From: Gammaproteobacteria bacterium
GTDB lineage: Bacteria; Pseudomonadota; Gammaproteobacteria; Pseudomonadales; Azotimanducaceae
Length of the DNA: 64,000 nucleotides
Assembly (NCBI GenBank): GCA_026707735.1
Contig: JAPOWH010000006.1
Coordinates: 186,001-250,000 of the forward strand
Direction of reading: 5' to 3'
Positions within the stretch are counted from its first letter, which is position 1. Each line of letters begins with the position of its first letter. A model generated the notes under the pieces. The model saw only the letters and a program-made list of their open reading frames with translations, did no database searches and had not been told where the DNA came from. Of this stretch, positions 25,517 to 33,428 are shown piece by piece. Position numbers and translations under genes: made by a program.

Positions 25517-26083
25517 CATCGATTGCCTGAGGATTTTGGTTGGGGTTGGGGGAACTAACCCGTACTCAACATTTCGTGGAACAATGCTCAAAAGTATGCT
25601 GCTTGGCTATCGCTCGAGACCGGAGAAGAATACCATCTACCAACCGAAGCTGAATGGGAATACGCGGCGAGGGCAGGTACCAACGGTGCATTCAGTTTCG
25701 GTACTGATGCATCGAAGCTCTGCGATTATGCCAACCATGCCGATTCGAGCACCGAATACAGCTGGCGGAACACCAGCTGCTCTGATGGCTTCGCTAAACA
25801 AACCTCCAAAGTAGGTCACTTCCTGGCGAATCCATGGGGATTGCACGACATGCACGGCAATGTGTGGGAGTGGGTGGAGGACTGTTGGAGCGACGACTAT
25901 TCCAAATCTCCGTCGGACGGGAAAGCCTGGATATCGGAAGAATGCACTGATCGAGTAGTCCGTGGCGGATCATTTAACAGCGAGGCCAGATTTCTGAGTT
26001 CCTCCTTTCGCTTGTATACACGGGCAGACTATCCCAGCCATGTTTACGGATTCCGCGTAGCACGAACGTTAAAAGACAACTGA
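25517..26083 (+). pseudogene. 3' half of the formylglycine-generating-enzyme-like gene
   Basis: The frame continues the 17180 gene exactly at HR: HRLPEDFGWGWGN, a TAA at 25556-25558, then PVLNISWNNAQKYAAWLS, LPTEAEWEYAARAGTNGAFSFG, WGLHDMHGNVWEWVEDCW and DRVVRGGSFNSEARFLSSSFRLY, ending GFRVARTLKDN. This is the complete FGE-fold C-terminal half. The catalytic cysteine pair of true formylglycine-generating enzymes is not seen in the RGGSF region, so even the intact gene was probably not a sulfatase activator. Confidence 0.75.
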
Positions 26084-26395
26084 CACATGTGGACTTGAAA
26101 GACCTGCAGTCAGTCGCTGCACTTTCTTCCTTCTAGCGAGAAGGCATATATGTGGGTCTCGCAGCAAGAGCAGTCTACGATCCAAATGGGGAGTAGTATC
26201 AATGCAACCTCACAGCAGGATTCGATCGACGCAACCTTGCAATTCGTGGCGTGACGTTTCTGCGACTGATCTTTCCAGCCTCGTCTACGACGTAACGAAT
26301 ATCGATCATCGTGCATCTAGTTCAGTGTGCGATTGGATGCTTCGACTGGAGGACTGCGTCCGGTGCACTCGAAATGACGGGGAAAGGGGGGACCC
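26084..26395. other. 312-bp gap upstream of a TlpA-like gene
   Basis: No gene or repeat was found. It must contain the promoter of the following gene; GGGGAAAGGGGGGACCC directly precedes its ATG. Confidence 0.4.
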
Positions 26396-28228
26396 ATGAA
26401 AATCGTCTTGGCAGCTGCCATGCTGATGTATGCATGCACGGGCGTTTTTGCTGACGCTGTTGATACGCAGAAGGCATTCAAGATTAGCGGCAAGTACATT
26501 GCCGAAGAGTCGAATTTGAACGAGAACGCCGAATCGCCAACAAGCCACTCAGGGTTGGTGGACCTGTCGACAACAACAATCGTGGTTACTTACGAGAGTA
26601 CGAACGAGTCTGGCGCAACGGAAACGGCCGAGTTGGCATCTGGAGAGTTCGTGGACGGCAACGTCCTCCTAACTGGCGAGATAAATGAGCCTACGGACAT
26701 TGTCATTGAGGTTCAAATAGACGGCAATACAGTATTGTCGCTTCCAGCGGTGTTGACTCCAGGCGGAGAAGAGATTTCGTTTGCTTTACTGGACTTTCAA
26801 TCATTTCCTCCCGACCGATTGGCTTTCATTGGCTTCTCCCCTAGAGTCAAGAATCTAGAGAAGAAATTCACCATATCAGGAGATTTCAGCTCTATTGACA
26901 AGGACTTGACTCTTGCAAACGTAAGAGTTACAGGTTGGGGCTACGACGAAAACGGAAAACAGAAGGCGATCGGTTCTGGAGACATGCTGCTCAAAGATGG
27001 TCAATTTCATTTCGAAGGCGAAATCGAGGAGACCGATCTAGTGAACATCTACATTCAAGGACATGATCCGTACTTTCGTACACAAACGCAGGCGGTAGTC
27101 GAACGGGGCAGTGTGATTTCAGTCTATTCGCCTGGATCTTCCAACCAAATTGTCGCCACTTCCGGATCAGGCAGGCACGCCAAGCTCATCGAGAGCTGGC
27201 AACAGAGCGACGAGTACCTCTCAACAATGCACGAATACGCAGTTGCAGTTCGCGAGTTTGAGGCTAGACAGACAGAACAACCATTACTCGAGATCGAAGA
27301 AAGTGCGAATAACTCCGAATCGGACGAAAACGAAACACTGAGCAGTGAGTCCCCAGAGTTGGAGGAAGTCGACGAAGGCAAGACCGAGGAAGCTAAAGAA
27401 CTCTCCTCCAATTCGAAAATTGCGTTGGTTCAAGCGGAGGGGTGCGAGCATGTTGTGCTGGAAGACGTTAAACATGAGGCTAGGGACCATTCAGGTGTTG
27501 GGAATCTTCCTCGACACTACTTCCTATCGCAAAGACTTGCCAAGATCGAGTCTGACGCTCTGGAGGCCATTGCAAGCAATGCTGAAAATTCCTTCGATGC
27601 TCTCCTTGCAGTGGAACTTGGTGCATTCAATTTCCAATCCGAAAACCGCAAAAAGGGATTAGCGGTGTATGACAGACTTGCCACAGCGCTCGATGAGGAA
27701 CTTGTTGCTAGACGCGTTTCACCCAGTCGCGACTCTCTCGCTTCCTACATCGAAGTCAATGACAACGACAGTAGCCTCGTACCAGGCCAGAAGGTACCGA
27801 ATTTTCAGCATCCTAACTTGGAGGGGGAGGAAACCTCTCTACAGGACATTCTTGAAGATAAGGCAGTCGTTCTCATTGATTTTTGGGCATCCTGGTGCGC
27901 GCCATGCATAGCAAAATTCCCCAAGATGAAAGAGCTCTATGGTGCTTACGGGGGCGAAGGGTTTGAGATTTTGTCGAATTCCATCGATAGCACTCAGGAA
28001 GCTTGGGAGCAAGCATCGGCGCAACACGAGCTCCCTTGGACTAGCGTTGGTGAAATTGAAGGATGGTACGGCGCGACGGCACGCGCTTATGGAGTTCAAC
28101 ACATACCGAAGAGCTATCTCGTCGACTCGGAGGGGTGCATTCTTCAGAAGGATATTGCTATTGAGGATCTCGAGGAAGTCCTTGTTAGTAGGTTCGGTTC
28201 CCTAGCTGATGCGGAGACGGTTGAGTGA
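26396..28228 (+). CDS. TlpA-like periplasmic thiol-disulfide protein with two beta domains
   Basis: The 610-aa protein has a Sec signal (MKIVLAAAMLMYACTGVFADA) and two DUF4369-like beta domains, about residues 27-130 (FKISGKYIAEESN to FALLDFQ) and 158-265 (KKFTISGDFSSIDKDL to the mark GSGRHAKLIESWQQS). A charged disordered linker rich in E and S, a GCEHVVLED motif, a helical region and a redoxin domain with WCAPC at 500-504 and IPKSYLVDSEGC follow. TlpA relatives act as periplasmic reductases; DUF4369 modules precede such domains mainly in Bacteroidetes. The next gene, 110 bp on, is a paralog, suggesting tandem duplication. Confidence 0.75.
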   Translation: MKIVLAAAMLMYACTGVFADAVDTQKAFKISGKYIAEESNLNENAESPTSHSGLVDLSTTTIVVTYESTNESGATETAELASGEFVDGNVLLTGEINEPTDIVIEVQIDGNTVLSLPAVLTPGGEEISFALLDFQSFPPDRLAFIGFSPRVKNLEKKFTISGDFSSIDKDLTLANVRVTGWGYDENGKQKAIGSGDMLLKDGQFHFEGEIEETDLVNIYIQGHDPYFRTQTQAVVERGSVISVYSPGSSNQIVATSGSGRHAKLIESWQQSDEYLSTMHEYAVAVREFEARQTEQPLLEIEESANNSESDENETLSSESPELEEVDEGKTEEAKELSSNSKIALVQAEGCEHVVLEDVKHEARDHSGVGNLPRHYFLSQRLAKIESDALEAIASNAENSFDALLAVELGAFNFQSENRKKGLAVYDRLATALDEELVARRVSPSRDSLASYIEVNDNDSSLVPGQKVPNFQHPNLEGEETSLQDILEDKAVVLIDFWASWCAPCIAKFPKMKELYGAYGGEGFEILSNSIDSTQEAWEQASAQHELPWTSVGEIEGWYGATARAYGVQHIPKSYLVDSEGCILQKDIAIEDLEEVLVSRFGSLADAETVE

Positions 28229-28338
28229 ACCCGAAGTAGACCTCAAAATGCCCGGCTAGAGGAATTGTATTCTTGAATCCCTGCTGTATAGTTGTCGGTC
28301 ACAGGGTTTAGCCAAGCGATCCAACGGGAAAAATTCAG

Positions 28339-30213
28339 ATGAAACAAGCATTTGCTCTGTTTGTAGTGCTAAGTCTCTCTTTGTTGCTACATGCAGCGGA
28401 AGAATCCTCTGCGACCTTCACAATCACGGGGAAATATCTAACGCCAACATCGGACGAACCATCAACACAGTCGACTTCGGGCGACGAAAGTCAAGAAGGT
28501 TGGCCGAACGCGTCGGTTACTGTTTCATACGAAGTCACTGACGACGACGGTGTCACCGAGGTCGTCGAGATCGCTTCGGGTGATTTGGTCGACGGCAATA
28601 TTGAGCTTGTCGGCGAAATTGACGAGCCGAGAATAGCAACCATCAAAGTCAGTTTAGGAGATGGTCAGGAGACTATTCAAAGGACGGCCTTAATTGAGTC
28701 GGGAAGCGTTGTTTCGTTTGCAATTATTGATCGCAAAGTCTCGTATCGCCCAGTAAATTTGGTCCTGTCCGGCTCGGCGAAGCGCGTACGAAACCCCGAG
28801 CGGAAATTTACGGTAAGGGCAGACTTTCGCGCGATGCAAGACGAACTCTCTCTAGGAATTTTTACCGTGAGCGGACCTGGTCTTGACGCGAAAGGGGAAC
28901 TAGCCCGTATCACTCATGGATCTGTGTTGCTTGACGACGGCATCGCCACGATTGAATCAGAAATCCTCGAGCCATCCGTATTGTTCGTTACCGCTACAGC
29001 GGGCGAGAATGCGTTCAATGAGTACTACGGCAAGGTAGAGATTGTGGTCGAGCCAAACAGCGAAATTGTTGTTGAGCCCCGAGGTTGGAGTCGGGAACTG
29101 GTTGCGACAGCAACCAGCGGAAGGCACGACAGGCTTGTCGACAGTTGGCAGCAAAGCGCGGAATATCAAACGCTCTTGGATACCTACGCCAAATCCTATA
29201 AGGATTTTCGGAACGCTTGGGAGGAGTCGTGGAGAGCACGGCAGGCTGCAGCGAAGGAAGCAAAAACCGACGAGACAGCATCTGCAAATGGAACGAGTGA
29301 CGATTCACAGAGCGAAGAGGCTAAAACTTCTGAAGAAGCAGCGCCCGAAGACGAAGTCGAAGAGGTCGAACCTATATTGGCTTATTCCGGTGGAATTTCT
29401 CCTGCGACGGGGTGCGAGCACGTAGAGCTCGCAGACGAAGACGCAGAATCCAATAATGCGGCCACGGCTTCCAACAATCCCGAGTACCACGTACTTTTCT
29501 TGGAATTGGTAAGTATGCGTACAGAGGCACTGGAAGAAATCGCATCAAATGCCGAGGACCCGATGGACGTACTGCTAGCGATGGAGCTCGGGGCGTTTGG
29601 CTACAACTCCGAGAACATCAAAGAATCTGTGCCTCTATATGACGAAATTGCGACGATGCTTGAGGAAGAATTTGTAGCTAGGCGCGTCACTCCTGCTAGA
29701 GACGACATAGCTTCGTTTATCAAAACGGACGAGATTGACAAGAGTCTGGTGCCTGGGCAGATCGCCCCAAATTTCACACTTCCCGATTTGAGCGGAGTGG
29801 AATTCGCATTGCACAACGTGGCGTCCGAAAACGATCTGGTATTGGTTGACTTTTGGGCCTCGTGGTGTGGTCCTTGCATCGCAGTGTTTCCTGAATTGAA
29901 AGAGCTATATTCCTCGTACCGCGACGACGGCTTCGAGATAATCGCGGTTTCGTTGGATAGCACAAATGAAATTTGGGAGGAAGCAAGCGTGGAACACGAA
30001 CTTCCGTGGATGGACTTGGGAGACATTGCAGAGCGTGGAGAAGGGCCGGTAGCAAAGGCCTATGGGGTCATCTCCATACCAAAGAGTTTTTTGGTGGACA
30101 AGCACGGTTGCATCAATCACAGGGACCTTTCCCCAGAGGATCTTGAGACAGTTCTTAAATCCAGATTAGAGGATATGGCTGCATCGGACGACACGAACGT
30201 CGACTCGGAATAG
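28339..30213 (+). CDS. TlpA-like periplasmic thiol-disulfide protein, tandem paralog
   Basis: The 624-aa protein repeats the architecture of 26396: signal peptide (MKQAFALFVVLSLSLLLHA), beta domain one (FTITGKYLTPTSDEPS to FAIIDRKV), beta domain two (RKFTVRADFRAMQDELS), TSGRHDRLVDSWQQS, a long Glu/Ala/Lys-rich linker, TGCEHVELADED, helices and a redoxin domain with WCGPC at 509-513 and SIPKSFLVDKHGC. The first and second beta domains resemble each other, so an internal duplication preceded the gene duplication. ATG at 28339 follows ACGGGAAAAATTC. Substrate partners are unknown. Confidence 0.75.
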   Translation: MKQAFALFVVLSLSLLLHAAEESSATFTITGKYLTPTSDEPSTQSTSGDESQEGWPNASVTVSYEVTDDDGVTEVVEIASGDLVDGNIELVGEIDEPRIATIKVSLGDGQETIQRTALIESGSVVSFAIIDRKVSYRPVNLVLSGSAKRVRNPERKFTVRADFRAMQDELSLGIFTVSGPGLDAKGELARITHGSVLLDDGIATIESEILEPSVLFVTATAGENAFNEYYGKVEIVVEPNSEIVVEPRGWSRELVATATSGRHDRLVDSWQQSAEYQTLLDTYAKSYKDFRNAWEESWRARQAAAKEAKTDETASANGTSDDSQSEEAKTSEEAAPEDEVEEVEPILAYSGGISPATGCEHVELADEDAESNNAATASNNPEYHVLFLELVSMRTEALEEIASNAEDPMDVLLAMELGAFGYNSENIKESVPLYDEIATMLEEEFVARRVTPARDDIASFIKTDEIDKSLVPGQIAPNFTLPDLSGVEFALHNVASENDLVLVDFWASWCGPCIAVFPELKELYSSYRDDGFEIIAVSLDSTNEIWEEASVEHELPWMDLGDIAERGEGPVAKAYGVISIPKSFLVDKHGCINHRDLSPEDLETVLKSRLEDMAASDDTNVDSE

Positions 30214-30385
30214 GAGAGTACATGCGCGAAGGCCGCTTCAAGCGAACGACCACGTCGACATTTCAATTGAATGGGCGCATGGTCTGATTCTGTTTAGCTC
30301 CAAGTTTGATTATGAATTCGGAATTGGCTATTGAAGCAAAACTCATTAACTGAATTGCAACGCCGTTGGGTGGTATAGAAAAAAC

Positions 30386-31081
30386 ATGAAGAGAACTATG
30401 CAAGCATTTGAGAAACCTAAGAAAAACATCGGAAGTGTGATGGGTGCACTTGCATTGATGGGTGTATTTGCCGGCTTCGTTGTTGCAGCAAGCGACGACA
30501 GCCATCGGGGCGAAAATTTGCTCCTCCCTGATCCGTCGGATGAACCAGATGAACAGGCAAAAAACAAGGAATCGAATGTGGATCTGGAGGCACTTGAGAC
30601 TCTAGGAGAAGTTTCTTCACTCTTGTTGGAAATTCCTGAGAACTTGTTGATGCTTCGGTCTGGTGAAGACTTATTGCGCATCCGGGACGACGGGGAATCT
30701 ACGACTTTGCAAGTCGATCGCAAGAGCTCTCTGTTGAATCCGGACCCTGAACTTGTAGCATTTGATCGGGCGAAAAAGCTAATACTCACGAACCTAAGTG
30801 AGGAGATCAATGAGTTAGTTATGACAAAATCCAAGCTAACGGACGTAGTGCTTGAGATTCCACCAAGACTGGACACAAAACGGATTTTTGACGCAATGGA
30901 CTCCGATAACGATGGGTCACTTTCTCAACAGGAATTCGCAACTGGAACGAGACACCCCCCCAACGCAGCGACTCATTTTGCCAGAGTCGACTCCGATGGC
31001 GACGGTGCTCTTTCGAACAATGGATTTGTTGATGGATTGGAGTCGGAAACTACGACAACAGCAGAAAAGGGAAGTCTGTAG
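30386..31081 (+). CDS. Exported EF-hand protein
   Basis: The 231-aa protein has a hydrophobic export segment (residues 16-34, GSVMGALALMGVFAGFVVA), an acidic linker, a helical middle and two EF-hand loops at the end: DSDNDGSLSQQE at 172-183, complete, and DSDGDGALSNNG at 202-213, where the 12th-position Glu is Gly, so this loop should bind calcium weakly. The context between a TlpA-like pair and a thioredoxin-ankyrin gene suggests a shared periplasmic role. ATG at 30386 is chosen; a second ATG is four codons downstream. Confidence 0.65.
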   Translation: MKRTMQAFEKPKKNIGSVMGALALMGVFAGFVVAASDDSHRGENLLLPDPSDEPDEQAKNKESNVDLEALETLGEVSSLLLEIPENLLMLRSGEDLLRIRDDGESTTLQVDRKSSLLNPDPELVAFDRAKKLILTNLSEEINELVMTKSKLTDVVLEIPPRLDTKRIFDAMDSDNDGSLSQQEFATGTRHPPNAATHFARVDSDGDGALSNNGFVDGLESETTTTAEKGSL

Positions 31082-31120
31082 CGTCAAATGCTAACGTTAA
31101 GGATGAGAGGAACGAAATCT

Positions 31121-32182
31121 ATGAAGGTACAGAATTACATTGCACTTGCGTTGTTGGCTCTCGCATCTGGTGACACAATCGCACGCGTTAGCAATGAATC
31201 AGTCGAAAGTGTCGAAGATACTGGTGTCAAGGACAGTGTCGTCTACGTTACAACCGGCTATTTTGAAAAGAAAGTCTTGGAGTCGGATGTTCCGGTGCTA
31301 GTTGTCTTCACCGCCCCTTGGTGTGGCCCCTGCAGGATTCTCGATCCTGTCATTGAATCCCTAATGCCAGAGATGTCAGGACACGCAAGAGTTTTCAAGG
31401 TAGACACAGACGAAACTCCCGAAATTTCTACCAAGTATCAGGTCACTCGACTTCCAACAATCATCTTTTTCAAAGATGGTCTTGAATCGCACAGAAGTTC
31501 GAGTATTCATCCACGAGACGCTTACGTTAGCTATCTTGAAGGTCTGCGCGAAGACACTTCGATAAAGGATACGACTCTAAAGCTGCTCGACGAGGACTGG
31601 TTTCGTCGCCATTATCTGTTGACTGAGGAAATTGAAGTCATTCAAGAGACCATGGAACGATATCCTGATCTTCTTACAAGAGAGTTTACGAATGGACAAT
31701 CGCCACTCTCAATCGTACTCAACTTTCCATCCAATACACGTCGAGAATTAACGAAACTAATAATTGCTCAAGAGCCTTCAATTGGAACCAGCGATCTCTT
31801 GGGTCTGGGTCGATGCGAGGAATTCAAGAAATTAGTCGGAGACGATTCTCACGCTGCAAATAGACCTGATCCCGATGGAAATACACCGTTGCTGACCGCG
31901 ATATTGGGATCGGGGTTGGTGGAGAATGGCGAGTGTGTGAGTGCCGTACTTGAGTCTGGGGCCGAGAGACGGCTACCCACAACCATCCGTAACTCACTTG
32001 GAGAAGAGGTGAGTTTTGGAATGGATAGCAAGCTCTTCGACGAGTTACTGGATTTACTGACGATGGCGTGGGGACCCACATGGTACAACGACGACGTCGG
32101 GGTGAAATTGCGAATGCTCTCGCGCGAAATGATGAGGGCTAGAGATCTAGATAGCGAAGACTTAATTGCGAGCAGGTCCTAG
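31121..32182 (+). CDS. Exported thioredoxin-ankyrin-like protein (paralog of 15865-17085)
   Basis: The 353-aa protein has a signal peptide (MKVQNYIALALLALASGDTIA), a thioredoxin domain with WCGPC at 67-71, the same position as in its paralog, RLPTIIFF at the cis-proline, and a helical/ankyrin-like part (NGQSPLSIVLNF, DPDGNTPLLTAILGSG). The last ankyrin repeats of the paralog (GRNALHWAAFYG) are lacking; the end is a different helical stretch. ATG at 31121 is chosen because it gives a proper signal peptide; the upstream ATGs (31088, 31103) do not. It starts 39 bp after the EF-hand gene, probably the same transcript. Confidence 0.7.
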   Translation: MKVQNYIALALLALASGDTIARVSNESVESVEDTGVKDSVVYVTTGYFEKKVLESDVPVLVVFTAPWCGPCRILDPVIESLMPEMSGHARVFKVDTDETPEISTKYQVTRLPTIIFFKDGLESHRSSSIHPRDAYVSYLEGLREDTSIKDTTLKLLDEDWFRRHYLLTEEIEVIQETMERYPDLLTREFTNGQSPLSIVLNFPSNTRRELTKLIIAQEPSIGTSDLLGLGRCEEFKKLVGDDSHAANRPDPDGNTPLLTAILGSGLVENGECVSAVLESGAERRLPTTIRNSLGEEVSFGMDSKLFDELLDLLTMAWGPTWYNDDVGVKLRMLSREMMRARDLDSEDLIASRS

Positions 32183-32541
32183 AGAACCGCCAGACGTTTT
32201 TCGATAGACTAGTAGTAGTCAGCTTGCAAAGCAATTCGTTGTTAGATTCCCATGGTAGCGGGCGTTGCTGCTTGGTGGACGGTATTCAAGTTCCATGGGC
32301 GCAATGTTTAGCTCCTAAAACGCGCGATTCTCCGTCACGTTGAACCTGCTGAAAAGATTCGCTCTACTGTTGTTAATGCAAAATCTGCTTCGATTCGTTG
32401 GATCAAACGAATCCAAAAGGAAAGTTTGTCTTACGTTTCTACTCGAGAGATGCAAACCCACATACTCGTCGGATCGATGATAGACATTGTCCCTGATCGT
32501 AGTTGTACGACACGTTCTAGATAAAAGTAGGGCTCCCCATT
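32183..32541. other. 359-bp gap with no supported gene
   Basis: A plus-strand frame at about 32330-32523 reads VEPAEKIRSTVVNAKSASIRWIKRIQ without a credible start and matches nothing I know. No hairpin or repeat is evident until the 70-bp direct repeat beginning at 32542. Confidence 0.35.
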
Positions 32542-32611
32542 GTGAATACAATCGTTCGCGCTGTACCTTTTCTTGAGCAGGAGCGAAGACTTGGCCGAAG
32601 CGACCACACCC
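32542..32611 (+). repeat. Left copy of a 70-bp direct repeat of the acyl-CoA dehydrogenase 5' region
   Basis: This stretch matches 33359-33428 at 66 of 70 positions, including the TGTACCTTTTCTTGAG leader, the ribosome binding site and the first codons of the acyl-CoA dehydrogenase gene (MAEAT), with TTG in place of ATG at 32591. From that TTG a 30-codon frame runs to TAG at 32681-32683 and then diverges. The duplication brackets the higBA module. Confidence 0.75.
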
Positions 32612-32679
32612 CAGAGCCTTCTTCAGTGGCTCCTTGACTATACCGAACAGAAAAGGAAATCTCGGGTTGCTGAGGTAGT

Positions 32680-32960
32680 CTAGAGATTCTTCCGTCGGGC
32701 CTGAGCTAGTTCATAGCTCACTTGCATACGCATCCAGTGTTCTGCGGTACCCCAGCCAATGCCTTCCAACGCCAACGCCATACTCAGCGACATTCCTGAC
32801 TTGCCGTTTAGTAGACGAGAAAGAGTACTCCGCTCGCAACCAAGATGTTCTGCAGTCTTTGTGACACTCCAACCTACATGTCCATGCTCTCACGGACCAA
32901 TTCTCCAAGGTGAGGTGGATTGTGCATGCGAATTTCCTTGTTGCGTATTACTTGCTTCAT
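32680..32960 (-). pseudogene. higA: HigA-type antitoxin gene with a frameshift
   Basis: The first frame reads MHNPPHLGELVRESMDM and stops at 32874-32876. Two bases further on, another frame continues GWSVTKTAEHLGCERSTLSRLLNGKSGMSLSMALALE, then WGTAEHWMRMQVSYELAQARR, ending in TAG at 32680. Joined, these form a complete HigA-type helix-turn-helix antitoxin, so an extra dinucleotide (TA) or equivalent change broke the gene. HigA represses its operon and neutralises HigB. The start ATG at 32960 overlaps the higB stop as ATGA. Confidence 0.75.
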
Positions 32961-33226
32961 GCAGTTAGTTTTTCGACGCAGTGATAATCAGTTAGGTCCA
33001 CGTCAACAAGCTCTTCGACCACGAACTGAAATACTACTCGCCAATTTCCCGACACTCGCACAGACCATTGGCCAGCTCTCTCGCCTTGGAGGGGACGTAA
33101 TCTAGAGCCCGGAGCGTCAGCGCTATTTGGGTTAATTGCATCTTGCAGTCTGGCCAATATTATTCGAAGACGTTGAATCTGGCTCGGAGGCAGATATCTT
33201 GCATCGTTGCATTGATTTTCGAGCAA
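32957..33226 (-). CDS. higB: HigB/RelE-family toxin, probably with a shortened N-terminus
   Basis: The 89-aa frame contains ARYLPPSQIQRLRIILARLQDA and GSRLRPLQGERAGQWSVRVSGNWRVVFQF, then VDVDLTDYH, the core of the HigB ribosome-dependent mRNA interferase. It starts at TTG 33226, right after an in-frame stop; family members have about ten more residues, roughly matching MEIALT-FARK in the next frame, so the 5' end may also be frameshifted. Toxin upstream of antitoxin with ATGA overlap is the usual hig order. Confidence 0.7.
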   Translation of the reverse strand: MLENQCNDARYLPPSQIQRLRIILARLQDAINPNSADAPGSRLRPLQGERAGQWSVRVSGNWRVVFQFVVEELVDVDLTDYHCVEKLTA

Positions 33227-33358
33227 ATCAGGTTAACGCGATTTCCATTTGCAGCAAGCGCCACTAGTTAGTGGAGCCAACAGAACGAATTACTCATTTC
33301 AGATTCAATCATTCCTTTTAGTAGGAAGGCGGAGTTATCACGCATTGTGTATCGCTCC

Positions 33359-33428
33359 GTGAATACAATCGTTCGCGCTGTACCTTTTCTTGAGTAGGAG
33401 CCAAGACATGGCCGAAGCGACCGCACCC
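33359..33428 (+). repeat. Right copy of the 70-bp direct repeat
   Basis: Partner of 32542-32611. This copy keeps the ATG (33408) and TAGGAG of the functional acyl-CoA dehydrogenase gene, so it is presumably the original and the left copy the duplicate. Confidence 0.75.
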
